In this document: positions 35,162 through 47,499 of the stretch, piece by piece
Layout of the letters: each line of letters begins with the position of its first letter
How positions within the stretch are numbered: the first letter of the stretch is position 1
The notes under the pieces: model-generated
Database searches by the model: none
What the model saw: only the letters and a program-made list of their open reading frames with translations
What the model was told of the DNA's origin: nothing
NCBI GenBank assembly: GCA_964019695.1
Contig: OZ026515.1
Location: 75,755,144 to 75,819,143 of the forward strand
Direction of reading: 5' to 3'
DNA: 64,000 nucleotides
DNA from: Loripinus fragilis
Lineage: Eukaryota; Mollusca; Bivalvia; Lucinida; Lucinidae
Translations under genes and position numbers: made by a program

Positions 35162-36298
35162 TACTCATGTCCAATGAAAACGCACCACCTACAAAAATGA
35201 CTATATCTTTTTAATGACATAAATCTTATTTTTCGCAATTGCGTTTTATTGTATTGTAGCCATTCCCTAAGTTATGGATAAGTCTTTAAAACGAAATGAT
35301 CACTGATGGCACGTGCTGGAAGCATTTAACGAAACAACCGTCAAAACAGAAAGTCACACAACCCAGCCATCGAATGTGTCAGAATTTTCAAGAGCATTAT
35401 TTTCGCATTTTTTGTGCATAAATTGCAAAGAATCTCTAAATTGATAGCCAGGAAAGGTCATCTTGCCTTGAAAGCGGATATAACGTCACAATGTGACGTC
35501 ACTAGCATAATTTTGGCTAGCGCGTAAAATCAAGACATTCAAGGAATCCTACTTTTACTGATGCAAAAATACTACAAGGTCGTAGCATGAATATTTCTTG
35601 CTCTTGTAGCGGGTCAATAACATCGACGGAGCGAAGGTATCAACGTGTTTTTGATAAACGTCAATCTCTAAAAGCTCGTTTACAAAAATCTAAGAGTATC
35701 TGTGTTGAACTTAATGTAAGATAATACTCGCACCAACAGATGAATACACATTTTAGAAGATTTCAAACGCTAGCGCTGCCAACAATGGCTGACGACGCGC
35801 TCAAAGTTGACGTCAATGATGCAACGCCAATTGTTTAGAGGATTTTAATGACGTTTTGCATGTGTGTGAGTTTGTGCGATGAAAATAAGCATTGTACAGA
35901 ACACTCGGACTGCAGAAATCGCAATTAAACATTTTACGTTGGGTTTTGTTGGACCACGCCATTTTAAAGCTTACATAGTGACATTGTTCGCTTTAGTGTA
36001 GTGTTAGGCGTTGTGCCACAACTGTCAAATTTGTGGCGAAAGACCAGGGATCTACTGGCAAAAGGAAAACATTTGAGCGGATAATAAGGTCTTTTTGTAT
36101 ACGCCCAAAATGCAATTAGCGCAATTTTTAGGCTGACGTTACGTCATTTATTAACGGGGTAACTGGAATTGAAATTTTTGTGCGAAACCATTGCATTTGT
36201 CCTAAATAATAAATATAAATAACACAATTTTGCACAACTTTTGATAGGCCACAACTATGTGCATCTGAAGAGTGGTGCGTTTTCATTGGACATGAGTA
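35162..36298. mobile_element. MITE with 27-bp perfect inverted repeats, nested in element C
   Basis: Left end TACTCATGTCCAATGAAAAC followed by GCACCAC; the right end is its exact reverse complement. It is flanked by TATA (attaTA...TAtata), consistent with a TA target site. It is about 1.1 kb with no transposase frame, so a non-autonomous Tc1/mariner-like element is the likely class. Interior words TGACGTCA and GTGACGTCAC occur but were not judged regulatory. Confidence 0.8.
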
Positions 36299-37317
36299 TA
36301 TATTGTGAAAGCCAGTACAGATAAGCCAAACTGTCTACATGTTAAATTCTAACCATGTGTATTTATACCCTTGTTTGAGTTCTGGAAACCTGAGGTTGCT
36401 AAGAGTAGCATTAGCTCTTAAAATTAGGTTGCATTCTCTACTCATTAGAATCACCTCATCAGTCAGAAAACTAATGCATGAAGAAGAAAAACCCAAATAA
36501 CAGAAAAATGCAATGCTAGTTCAGATATGTTACAGAGTCTACAAACTTCATAAAAATTAATAATTTAAGGTCCTACCTGTAATAAAACCAATAGCTCTCG
36601 TCACGTCACCTCAGAATATAATTTCGTTCTGAGGGATGAAGAGCTGTGGATATATGAAATAGCCAGTAGTAATCCTGCTTCTCAGAATGGTGAGCTATAT
36701 TTGGTTATAGCATTGAAGATGCTATCATGTCACTGGCACTGTGTTGCCACTGTGGTCAAATTAAGTGCCCTTGATTATCAAAGTGTCCACTGTTTAATAT
36801 GTGACTTTGCTTGCTGGCCCAAAGAGTCTAATTTAGTCTATAGGCAGCATGAAGTCATACATGCCATAAAGATATCTGTGTTTGTTCTAAACCAAGCTCT
36901 GCTATGTCTGACTTATCTTTTATCTGGTTTGTATGAGCATTTTCTGTGTAAGCTTAAAAGTGTACTTATTTACCATCTCAGTATGAGCACTGTATTTTGC
37001 TTTGGTATCATGTCTTATTAAATAGGCCCTCTATTCCTCTGATGCATTTTATATTTTGTCTACAGTAACCTAATATTGGTTTGACGCCAAGGTGTAAAGT
37101 TTTGATATAAAGTTTTGAGATTTGTGATTATAACTGTTCCGTCTCTGCACGCCCTTGTCAGTTTAAGGAATGTCCTGGTATAGGTCTATATACTCCCTTT
37201 TCGTGTATATTGTATGAAACCTTAGCATTGGCTTGGACATACGTATGTACTCTGGCCAAACTACCTACAATGAGAAAATAGTCCTAACACATACATCCAT
37301 GATGTAACTAAGTAAGT
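36299..37317. other. Interior of element C, no gene recognised
   Basis: The frame 36701-37021 (106 aa, Cys- and Leu-rich) shows no domain I recognise and no supporting context. Confidence 0.35.
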
Positions 37318-37567
37318 GAGAATGCAGAGATCACGAATCAATACAATCAAGCACCACACCTGACCCAGGACACCGCATGGGCAATTGACAAAAACACAAA
37401 AAAACTTTGCATACAAGTGAGCCAAGAGGCCAGTCCTTCCCAGCTGGTGACCGTAAGGCTGCAATGAAAACACAAAATATAAATAGCTAAAAATGATCCA
37501 CAAAGGAAGTACTGCTTTGGAAGGGACAGTAAAACCATTTTTACTGGAGGGCTTTAACTTTTTCATG
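37318..37567 (-). repeat. Penelope-like 3' tail fragment inside element C
   Basis: Homologous to about 17015-17280 on the same strand, sharing 'tacaatcaagcaccacacctga' and the GGAGGGCTT end. Only the 3' untranslated part is present, as expected of a 5'-truncated retroelement insertion. Confidence 0.65.
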
Positions 37568-38178
37568 GTACTTACCCGTATTTAACCTCAATAAGCTTCT
37601 TATCTATTTGCAAAAATAAATCACTGTCGTCAACATGCATGTCCTTTAAAATGTCAACATGCACGTCCTTTTGGGCTGAAAGTGTATACGACATCTACGC
37701 AGTCACATCGATCCCGTCATAAGTGTGTCCGACATCTATGCCAAAATAAGTGTTTACGAGATCAAAATTGGCACTTTGAATGTTCCTTTGATTTTCCATC
37801 AGCAAATAATGGTTATGAATGATAGTCAAGGAGAACTGGTAACTACAATCACACAAATATTAGTAAGAATGCTGATATAAGCTGTAAAATATGTCATTTT
37901 TATAAATGTGTATACTACATCTCTGCTAAAATCATCCCTGTGTCCTCCGCTTCGAAATTTGTGGGCGAATGATTACAAAGGCAAGGGCATTTCTGGGCGT
38001 GACCATTATATATTCTGTTCAAGGGTGATGGTAGGCACCGCATGCACTGCTTAGTTTTCACAGAAACTGATTTGTATAGTCTTACGAAGGGAAAAGCTTA
38101 CCTTGCAAACCAAAGATGGCGCCGCTCTACGTGTTTACGAGATCAATGTTATGACGTAGGTTGTCACCCCTGTTTTTT

Positions 38179-40025
38179 AATATTATGATTTATTCTAAAA
38201 ACAAATTCCAATTTTCGACGAATTGCCAAAATGTATCATGCAGTATCTTGTCAAAACATGGGATAAAAACTAAACTTGCATTTTTTTGAAAAGGTTTGAT
38301 GTCATGGGCAATAATTTAAGCTAAAAGAAAGAAGCTGGCTGAAGATTATAACAGATTTAGCTCGATATTTAGGACTAGTGTTATTTTTTCATATTTTTAG
38401 AAAATGGGTCAAATACTGAAAACTTCCATATGAGATTGTAAAAAATAAGCATGGTGACATATCCTTTTTATTTCATAAATTGATAGCCCATGCATAAAAC
38501 AAACTGTATGCAAAGTATTGGACATATTTTAACATGGGAAGTATTTAGTAGCATATGTCCTTAAGCTAAATTAAGTTGAGTAACCCGTAAAATCGGATCA
38601 GTCTTCTCTTCAGCACCTGATTTTTATTTTATTTATTTTTGAACTCAGCAATACCCACACACATGCAATTAAGTTAAGTAACACGAAGAATCGGATCAGC
38701 CTGTGCCAAAGCGCTGGCTGATCAGATTCATTGGGAGCCTGTATACTTGAACATGACGACAAAATCCTTTGTGCGGCTGTAGAATGAGAAGTGCCAAACT
38801 GCTAGTGCTGAAGCATGGACTGGTCTGTATCTCCAGGGTTATGTTTGATATGCAAACTGAACTTGTACAAATACTTTTAAGCAAGACAATATGTATACTA
38901 GTGCACCTCTGGTCATATCACGTGCTGACCAGAGTCACAGATAAACAAACTCATACTGTGTATTTCAAAAATGACAATTTTGCTCTTTCCATATAAATAT
39001 TGAATTCATAGCAGTTGGGTAACGAAGAATCGGCTCAGAGGCATACCCAGCGTGCATAGCCGTACCTATCTGTATTACATAGTTATGAACTTATTGCACT
39101 CAGATTGGTCAAATGGATTATCGGAAAATTAAGATGCGACAGTCTCGTTTTTTTTTTGGTTTTTTTTTTTCGACGAGCATTGCTATCTTTTATTTCAAAA
39201 TATGTTTCTAGCCGTGCCGTGGGGGAGCCCGTGTGTGCTGGATGCAAGCATCAGTGGTGTGGAATGGTCTGTGTGCCCATGTAGCCTGAACATTGTCATT
39301 GTCGTTGTCTTTGAGGTGGTGAACTCCCTCTTGGTCCATGTTCATTATTAATAGTCCTAAACAAAGGGCCTTTTGTTTCATTTCGAAAAGGCTCTTAAGA
39401 ACGAACTCAGTTTTAAAAATGCATGTCTGCTAAATTGCGGGCTTATTTAAAGATAAGCCTGTATAACTAGCAGACTTTTGACACTAGAACTGATAACATT
39501 AATGATCCTCAATGTATATTTAGTATTCCAGGTCACGAATCAGTGACGTCGGTGCAGCCTTCCTTGTCTTACATGTTCAAAATACCTGTAGTTCTTGCAT
39601 GTTTTTTTTATCCAATAATCCAAAGAGGCGACTGAATGACCAACAGTTACAGCAAATTGTAAAACAAGAGCTTACCTTCAGGCAAAACTCATGCTTGCCC
39701 TCAAACATGACTGTATTATTTGTTTTATGCCGTCCATTGTGGCGGAGCATTGAATAAAAAAAAAACTGTGCACTGTCAATCATTCACACCTCAATCGAAA
39801 ATGTCCATGCATTTTGAAAGCAAGATTATGTGTGTGTTCTCTGACGAGATACAGGTTCAAGTACCGCCATCTTCAATATATCAAATACATTTGGTTGAGA
39901 GAAGCTAAGTCTTGAAGACTGGATTCGGCTGGTGCTAAAGCACAGACCTGTCCGAGCCTTCGTGCTGCACAAGTGCAGAAAAACATCTTGGAAATAGATA
40001 CTGTATGATCAGAGACGGCTTTGCT
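38179..40025. other. Intron sequence, no gene recognised
   Basis: Contains three short related words, GAAGAATCGGATCAGC-like, at about 38590, 38685 and 39025, and T-runs near 39150-39170. No coding frame with recognisable features. Confidence 0.4.
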
Positions 40026-40217
40026 TGCTGTCGTGGCAACCAAGAGTGACAATGTGCACTCTCACTCTAATTGAGCTTATGCGAATCAATAGATCACTTG
40101 AGTATTGATCTTATCCTGTGGATAGGATTAATACATAAGTGATCTTTCAACTCTAAGTCCCTGATAACTTTGTGGACAGAACGTGAGAATCTGTCACTCT
40201 TGACTGGCGGGACAGTA
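40026..40217. mobile_element. Palindromic MITE, copy 2
   Basis: Same family as 5580-5794: ends with AACCAAGAGTGACAATG and CTGTCACTCTTGACTGGC, and the centre ATCTTATCCTGTGGATAGGATT with flanking ATCACTTG/AAGTGAT palindromes. Confidence 0.8.
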
Positions 40218-40254
40218 GCTAGAGCAGTGTAATTTCTTTATTTATGCATATATG

Positions 40255-41554
40255 TACAGTCAAACCTCAATTATTCGAAGTGCCAGGGACCGCAGGAATC
40301 CTTTCGAATAATCGGTAGTTCGAATGATCGAAAACGGGAGTTTCTACGGATATTTTCGGAAAAGCTCGGATGTTTTCATAGAACGTCATTGTTTTACCAG
40401 AGTTTGCAACTTCAACTCATGTAGTACGGAACATCTGCCAAAGCATTAAAGAAAATGAGCTCCTTTGAGGTTGTAGCCTCATCGTCTCTTATGCTTTGCA
40501 GGTCTAAGAACGCAGAAAATAAAAGAAAATCAGATCTTTATTAACATCCACTATATACATGTACATGGTAACAACACCAAATAAAGGTTAAATGTAAATT
40601 GACGAACCATATTTACTGACGAAATATTATCTCCTTTTATCTCCTGTCTCCTGTCATAAGGTCTCCATCCCGTGCTCTGTCATAAGGTCTCCATCCCAGC
40701 TAGCACACAACGCCAGGCCTTCAATGGCCCACCAGAGATAGGCCATTGAGATGGCATATCGCTGGCAGGCCGTGGGTGGCCCGACGTTGTGTGCTTATTG
40801 GCTTGTACTTTTCGTTTATTTCAGCGAAAACATACATTTTGGGTGTTTAAAAGAACCATCTCGATGACAGGGGGTCCTTTTATGCATCCAAACCTAGGTT
40901 TTGGTTGTTTTCCCTCAATCATAAAATTGTGTTTGAGACATTCAAAAGAAGTGTTTCGATGAGACATTTCTTTTGAGCACCCAAAACACATGTCCCTGAT
41001 ATTCGTCTATTATCGAAATTGTTATTTTTTGTTGTAACCTGTTGGCGCGCTTGGTGTGTTCGCTTATTGTAAGCAGTGGTCAAGAAAGACACAATCAAAT
41101 TAAAATCAATTTTAGCTGCCACTAATTAATATTTCGACATTTAAAAAACATCAAACAAAACCATCGCAATGATGACCTTAATAAAAGACACCATTTACTC
41201 ACTTGGCGGTCCATTGCGTAATAGTGAGAGCATTAATCGGGTGTCAATTACCTGTCTCAACTTTCTTTTCTAAATCACTCAGGGGTGTAAATCGAACTTG
41301 ACCAAACAAAGAAATCATTATCACCATGCGTGACATTTGGACTTCGAATCTTGAGGGGTAATTTAATAGCATTTTTTTTAATCGGGACTGACGAATCGCT
41401 TCGAAAAATTGAATTTTTCGGATAATCGAAATTCTAATAATAGGTAGTTTTATTGCAATAGATAATAGGGGAAAAAAGTCGGGACTTTCCATCGTCTTTG
41501 AATAACCCAGTAGTTTCGGATAATCGACGTTCGGATAACTGAGATTTGACTGTA
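40255..41554. mobile_element. Pogo/Tigger-like non-autonomous DNA element
   Basis: Left end TACAGTCAAACCTCAATTAT and right end, reverse complement TACAGTCAAATCTCAGTTAT, give inverted repeats of about 25 bp with TA borders. CAGTCAAACCTC-type ends followed by repeated TTCGAATAATCG/TTCGGATAATCGA words are typical of pogo-type (Tigger-like) families. It is 1.3 kb with no transposase. A secondary palindromic insert is visible at about 40690-40800 (GCACACAACG / CGTTGTGTGC). Confidence 0.75.
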
Positions 41555-41825
41555 CATATATTCTTCGTGCTGCTTACTATTGAAATTCCCTTCCAACGCG
41601 TTTTAGACTAGAAATATAATTGCCAATACATACCAAATTGCTAGACATGAAACGAAGCAATCAGCATAGTCCTATGACCTACTCAACTACACATGTATCA
41701 TAGACGAGTCGGGTTAGCTCGGGCTTTCTGTACCTATTGATACGAATCTTCTTTGATACTGAAGCATAAAAAAACGAAGCTACTTAACAAACCAATCTAA
41801 AAGGCCATGAGCTCATCGTAATTAT

Positions 41826-42490
41826 TTGAATAACTGTTTTGTAATCCATATTCCTCCTAGTACCACATGTTCTTGTTACTTAATTCTAATGAATCTATTG
41901 TCTTTCCTACTCTCCTACGCTTTTCCTTTCCTTTCTTCCTGTGTTATGTACCTTTACATAGTCTTGGTCGCTATCAATCCATGCTATCCATTCCTACCAT
42001 TGGGCAGTCCAAATATTGAGCTACAAAATCTCACAGATTTGTCGGTCGGTTTCTGTTTGAGGAGGCAAGAAGGAACTTATCTCCATATGAAAACGGGTAG
42101 CATAACTTATGGTCTACCTGCTCAGGCAGACGCCTATCGGCAAATACCTAGCGTCAGTTGCGAAACAACATCATTCCGAAGTTTTATCGCATTAATATTG
42201 ATCATTTTCTTTCTTGGACAATTCGAAAAGTTCCGCATCTCTGTAAATATCAAGCAAAAAAATTACACACGTCCTTTGCAGCATCGAAACAACTTCACAC
42301 TTCTTTTTCTCATGTCCTAGATACACAGCACATAGGCAACAATACTTATTAAATCTCCCACACGAGTTATCAGTATCCTTACTTCTCAAAGGAGATCCCA
42401 ATCAGCCATGCACCGTTAATAATATCATTTTGAAACATGCACAACTATATATACTGGCTACAAAATGTTTCCTATAATACACTGACAAAC
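41826..42490 (+). pseudogene. C-terminal remnant of a non-LTR retrotransposon ORF2
   Basis: In one frame around 42260-42470 the translation gives IETTSHFFFSCPRYTAHRQQ followed by YLLNLPHELSVSLLLKGDP, which fits the conserved C-terminal HFFF.CP.Y motif region of many animal LINE ORF2 proteins. The upstream sequence is frameshifted. The 164-codon frame starting at 41826 is out of phase with this signal and is probably spurious. It is followed by a (TC)n tract. Confidence 0.45.
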
Positions 42491-42569
42491 CATGCTCACC
42501 AGTAACTCCCCGCTCAGCTGACACTATCCTAAAATTATTGCTACAAGTTTTACAATAGCTAGCGACCCA

Positions 42570-42571
<2 letters not shown>

Positions 42572-42624
<53 letters not shown>
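42572..42624. repeat. (TC)n microsatellite
   Basis: An uninterrupted run of CT dinucleotides. Confidence 0.98.
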
Positions 42625-42627
<3 letters not shown>

Positions 42628-42829
42628 ATAGACAACTTTATTGTTTAACCTTATTCCTAGACATATACAAATATTTATAAAGTGACATATTATGCCATGT
42701 TGTATAAACTATGTAGCTGCATGTATTATAAGGAAATGAACTCTTTAAGCTTTAAAGCTTCCGTTCAGATCCTTTACATTGTTCTATGCAATTATTGTAC
42801 CACTTGTATTATTTATAGAGATAAAATAA

Positions 42830-43086
42830 AGTTTAAACTAAAGGGTTTTTACCATATATGGGCTGTGCGGCCATCTTGGTCATGTGACCAGGACCATTTG
42901 GGCAAACTTTTGTTCCCCTATCCTAAGGAGTCTCCATATGAAATTTCAGTTCAATTGGCCCAGTGGTTTCAGAGAAAAAGAAGTTTGAAAATGTTGACGG
43001 ACGGACAACAGACGGACGAAAGACGGACGCCGGAGTCACTGGTATACTAATAGCTCACCTCAGAGCCTTCGACTCAGGTGAGCTAA
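42830..43086. repeat. Mollusc interspersed repeat end with terminal hairpin
   Basis: Contains 'atatgggctgtgcggccatcttggtcatgtgacc', 'catatgaaattt' and a GACGGACGGACAACAGACGG run, then AGCTCACCT (43052-43060) paired with AGGTGAGCT (43076-43084), followed by AAAAA. It belongs to the same family as 28401-29724. Confidence 0.65.
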
Positions 43087-44030
43087 AAATGGCTAAGTTA
43101 AAACAGCTATAAGTAAAAAAAAAAAAAACAAGACCAAACTGCTTCATGCACATATTCAATATGTCTGTAACATACTCACAAAGCATTGAAAGGATACATT
43201 CAAAGCTGTGCTGTAAGAGGAGTTGATTTCACAAAGCATCATTTAATAAATGAAATGGTCCAAAAATGGCTAAGTTTAAAATGCTGTAATTTAGCCTGTA
43301 GATTTATCAAAAATTATTCTTTTATCATTATATTTCTTCATGTATATCCTCAATATGTCTGTAACATACCTTCAAAGTATTAAAAGGATATACTGGGAGG
43401 ATAAGGAGGAGTTGATTTTACAAAGTAGGCACTATAAGCCATTATTCGATATGTGCATTGGTAAAAAATTGGCCAAGTTAAAAATTCAGTAGATTTTTCA
43501 AAAACTTATTTTATCATCATAAAACTTCTTCAAGCACATCTTCAATATGTCTGTAACATACCTGCAAAGTATTAAAAAGATACACTGAATGCTCTTGGAG
43601 GAGTTGATTTCACAAAGTAGGCACTATAAGCCGATATTTAATATGTGCATTGGTCGAAAATTGGCTATGTTAAAAATTCTGTAAATTTATCAAAAACTAT
43701 CTTATCATCATTAAACTTCTTCATGCACATCTTCAATATGTCTGTAACATACCTGCAAAGTATTAAAAGGATACACTAATTGCTCTAGGAGGAGTAGATT
43801 TCATAAAGTATGCACTATTAGCCATATTGCAACACCATACAGTTAGAATTACAAAGTGGCATAACTCCTGCAATACCAAATAGCCCTTTTTTCCAACCAA
43901 ACAAGCATTGTCTAATGGTTAAGGTGTGGTGCAAATTTGATCAAAATCAGACAAAAGGTGTGTAAATTATTTAACAAAACCTTGAAATGTTGACCGAATG
44001 ACGGACTGATGGAAGGACGGACAGGCTAAT
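43087..44030. repeat. Diverged tandem repeat, about 180-185 bp, five copies
   Basis: Landmarks TTCATGCACATCTTCAATATG and GTCTGTAACATACCTGCAAAG recur at about 43140, 43330, 43525 and 43720. Each is followed by AGGAGTTGATTTCACAAAGT. The array closes with ACGGACTGATGGAAGGACGG. It is related to 18870-19560. Confidence 0.65.
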
Positions 44031-44439
44031 AACAGCACATAAAACATCATTTTTCATAGACTGACCAGCATAGTTTATAGGTCAAGCAACATGTATACTG
44101 TTTATTGAACAAGAATAGTTCAATCAAGGTCATGCTCATGAGCGTTCAACCGTTACACAATAGACCGCTAGGACAAGCTGGAAAGCTAATGAATTAATTA
44201 CGCTTAAACACACCTAATCATTTATTCAGGTTTAGACCAGTGATTGTCAGTATATGTTCACATATATCTGTCAGCCTGTGTTCACATAATTATTAAATAA
44301 ATTGTAGAAAAAAGTGATTGTTTTTTGAGAGAAAAATGCATTGCCAGTTAAAGTCACTACACGAAATGTACCGATATATTATATGAGAGACCAAGAGAAG
44401 CTACTATTCGTCTTCCAGATGAATTACGGAAAGCCCCAA

Positions 44440-44715
44440 GTTTTAATCCATGTCCTGGGTATGACATTAAACTGCACCCCCCACCTCTGGGTTAAGAGGA
44501 TGCCACAGCCTGGGTGGCAGAGCTAGATGGCAGCCATCTACACACCGATGGTTTGGCATCCTAGCTATTGTAGCTCGGCGGACCACTCTGTATAACAATG
44601 GCAAGGCACACTGCCAGAGTGCGGGAACGGTGGAATCTCAGAGGCCGTCATAGATCTGAGTTGGGATGTCAGCTAGGACAGGCCATCCCAGAAAAATTTT
44701 AGTTCCAAAACATAC
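44440..44715 (+). other. Probable 5' untranslated region of the RTE-like element
   Basis: A GC-richer segment ('acccccca', 'gccacagcctgggtggcag', 'gccgtcatagatctgagttggg') unlike the AT-rich flanks. It leads directly into the endonuclease frame at 44716. Assigned by position and composition only. Confidence 0.45.
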
Positions 44716-47343
44716 ATGGCAGAATCAACAAATGAAGTCACGTTAGACAATGCTGGCAGAAACAAGATTTCTGTCAGTGGTGTCTCCAGCTTGGCCCCCT
44801 CTCAGGTGTGGGGGGCAGGGTCCGGCCATTGCGGCATATCCACCAGGCATCTGAGAAATTTCAGGGTGGGCACTCTTATTGTGAACACTCTGAAAGGGAG
44901 GGTCTGCGAGGTGGTGGAAACACTATCTCGTAGAAAAGTAGACCTTTGTTGTGTCCAAGAGACCAGATACGGGGGTGGTCATTGCAGTATAATAAGGGCA
45001 AAGACTCAAGATACAAACTGCTCTGGTCTGGAAACAGCAAAGGTACTGCTGGTGTTGGAGTGTTTGTGGCGGAGAAGTGGATAGAGAAGGTATTTGAGGT
45101 CAAGCTAGTCTCCGACCAGATCATCCTAGTGAAGATCATAGTTGGTCAGCAAGTGCTTTGTTTTCTGTCTGTCTATGCTCCACAGTGTGATCTCAGTGAT
45201 TCTGTAAAGGATCTATTCTACGACCAACTTAGGGCTGTGACTACAATGATCCCAGCGTTGGAATTCCTCATCCCATGTGGTGATTGGAATGGCCATGTAG
45301 GCAGTACAGGCTCAGGTTACAAAGAAGTTCATGGAGGCTATGGGTATGGCAAGCCAGACCCCGATAGTGAGGGTGAGAGGATCCTAGAATATGCAATAGC
45401 ATATGACCTGTTCCTTGGTAACACATGTTTCAAGAAACGTGACAGTCACCTCATCACATACAGGTCCGGTAATACAGCAACTCAAATAGACTTTGTGTTA
45501 TTTCGAAAGAGCCTGCGCAAACTTGTTATGGATGTGAAGGTGATTCCTGGAGAGGAGGTTGCTCTGCAGCATCAGCTCCTTGTGTGCGATATGATGATTG
45601 ATATGCCACCCCAAATCAATCGCAAATTCACCCCACATCCAAAAGTGTGGAAGCTGAGAGATCCTCAAATGTGCAGCAGATTCCAGGAAGTCTTCAAGGC
45701 ACATGTGCCTGCTGTAGAAATTGAAGCAGCTACTACAACTTAGGAAATATGGGCGAAACTCAAGACAGGTTTGCTGAAGACAACAGAGGAGGTGTGTGGC
45801 ACAACAAAGCCCCACCGATGGCGACGTGAAACTTGGTGGTGGAATAAGGAAGTGGATGATGCCATCACAGCCAAGCTTTCAAAGCATGGAAGGCTGGCAA
45901 ATGCACACACGCATCATATAACACTGCCAAGCACATCTCCAGACGTGTGGTGCACCATGCACGCCACGAAGCAGACAAGGTGGTCTATGATGGCATTGAC
46001 CACAAGTCGTCTGATATCTTCCGCCTCGCAAAACCAGATGAGGAAAGAGAATGTTGATGTTGTAGGCATCAAGCCAGTGAAGAATGATGTTGGGGAAATG
46101 TCAATGAGCGAGGAGGCAAGCAGAATGCGTGGGCTGAACATTACGAAAGGCTTCTCTATGTTGAATTTGACTGGGACCCTGATCACCTGTCCAACAAACC
46201 GCCGTTGGAAGGCCCACCTAACCCAATCACTATTGACATGGTGAAGAAGGCCATCTCAAAGATGAAGTCGGGTAAAGCTGCAGGTCCTTCAGGCGAAGTG
46301 GTGGAGATGATCAAGGCAGCAGGTGATACAGGTGCCATCATGATCTGCTATCTTGCTACTGGGATTATCCATGATGACATGGTCCCAACTGACTGGGAGC
46401 AAAGTTTCATTGTCTGCCTTTGCAAAGGCAAGGGTGATGCTTTGGACAGAGGCAACTATCGAGGCCTTAAGCTGACTGAGCACACCATGAAGATCCTAGA
46501 GAGGATTGTCGATGGTCTCATAAGACAGGTGGTGTCTGTTGACGACTCCCAGTTTGGCTTTGTCCCAGGAAGAGGCACTACAGATGCAATCTTTGTGGTC
46601 CGACAGCTGCAGGAGAAATACCAACCAGTGAACAAGAGGCTTTATATGGCCTTTGTGGACCTAGAGAAAGCATTTGATCGAGTCCCTCAGAAGGTTATCT
46701 GGCGGGCCCTGAGAAAGCTAGGTGTTGAGGAATAGATTGTGCAGTCCAGGGAATGTACGCTAATGCGCGAAGCCGGATTCGTGTTGACGAGGGTTTCAGC
46801 AAAGAGTTTGAGGTGAAGGTCGGAGTCCATCAGGGATCCGTACTCAGTCCCTTGCTCTTCATCATTGTGCTGGAGGCCTTGTCACGTGAGTTTCGGGCTG
46901 GTGTCCCCTGGGAGGACCTATATGCAGATGATCTTGTCATCATTGCTGACTCCCTAGAGGAATGTGTCAGGAGGCTCTTGATATGGAAAGAAGCCATGGA
47001 AAAGAAGGGGCTGAGGGTAAATGCAGGAAAGACAAAGGTCATGATCTGTGGTACAGGCCTGGACTTCTTGCAGAGTTCAGGCGAATACCCATGCGCTGTC
47101 TGTCGTACAGGAGTAGGCAACAGCAGCATCTACTGCAATGGCTGCAAACTTCGGGTGCATAAGAAATGTAGTGGCCTACAACGACTGACACCAAATCCTG
47201 ATTATAGGAGTGCACGGTGCATGGGAAATGCCGCCCTATTGATGGCAGGCCACAGAATGAAGTCCAGGTTGGACCTGAAAGCTGGAGGTGGTAGCTTCAT
47301 TAAATCCTATCATGTTTTGATACAACAAACCATTAATAACTAA
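44716..47343 (+). pseudogene. RTE-like non-LTR retrotransposon, endonuclease plus reverse transcriptase, frameshifted
   Basis: Order along the strand: start of the AP endonuclease (VCEVVETLSRRKVDLCCVQE, 44716-45000), rest of the endonuclease (FLSVYAPQCD, PCGDWNGHVG, 44946-45743), linker, then RT with KSGKAAGPSG, WEQSFIVCLCKGKGD, motif A FVDLEKAFDRVP, VHQGSVLSPLLF and motif C LYADDLVIIAD, and a C-terminal Cys/His segment (PCAVCRTGVGNSSIYCNGCK). Catalytic Asp residues are visible, but the frame changes several times and stops at 46733, where a conserved Trp codon position holds TAG. It is therefore inactive. It resembles elements annotated as craniofacial-development-protein-2-like. It lies antisense to VARS and ends about 160 bp from a VARS exon. 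Confidence 0.9.
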
Positions 47344-47499
47344 GCCGGAAACCCCATTTTTTCACTGTTTGTATACTATAACCTCCAGCTAATTATAGGG
47401 TACTATTATCCTCTCTCACATCATTCACATGCATTATCTAGCAGAAATTACAAAGAATGTTAATTGGACCAACTTATTGAAAATCAGTGATAATCTTAC

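Larger units (their letters stand above)
34155..38172. mobile_element. 4.0-kb element with about 520-bp near-identical inverted arms (element C)
   Basis: The left arm, 34155 to about 34677, starts CAGGGGTGACAACCTACGTC. The right arm, about 37651-38172, is its near-perfect reverse complement. TTTTTT flanks both ends (34149-34154 and 38173-38178), possibly a target duplication. The interior has no transposase-like frame and carries a nested MITE (35162-36298) and a Penelope-like 3' fragment (37318-37567). The high arm identity suggests recent movement or gene conversion between arms. Class not recognised; a foldback-type DNA element is the simplest reading. Confidence 0.8.

Noticed and set aside
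35450..35840. TGACGTCA-type words as CRE regulatory sites
   Set aside because: They lie inside a MITE with no nearby promoter; short palindromes of this kind are expected by chance.
36701..37021. 106-codon frame in element C
   Set aside because: No recognisable domain, Cys/Leu-rich by composition, no support from context. Kept only as unexplained sequence.
41826..42320. 164-codon frame with hydrophobic segments
   Set aside because: It is out of phase with the LINE C-terminal signal in the same place. The hydrophobic look comes from pyrimidine-rich sequence.
42402..42635. Minus-strand frame with (RE)n
   Set aside because: It is the translation of the (TC)n microsatellite.
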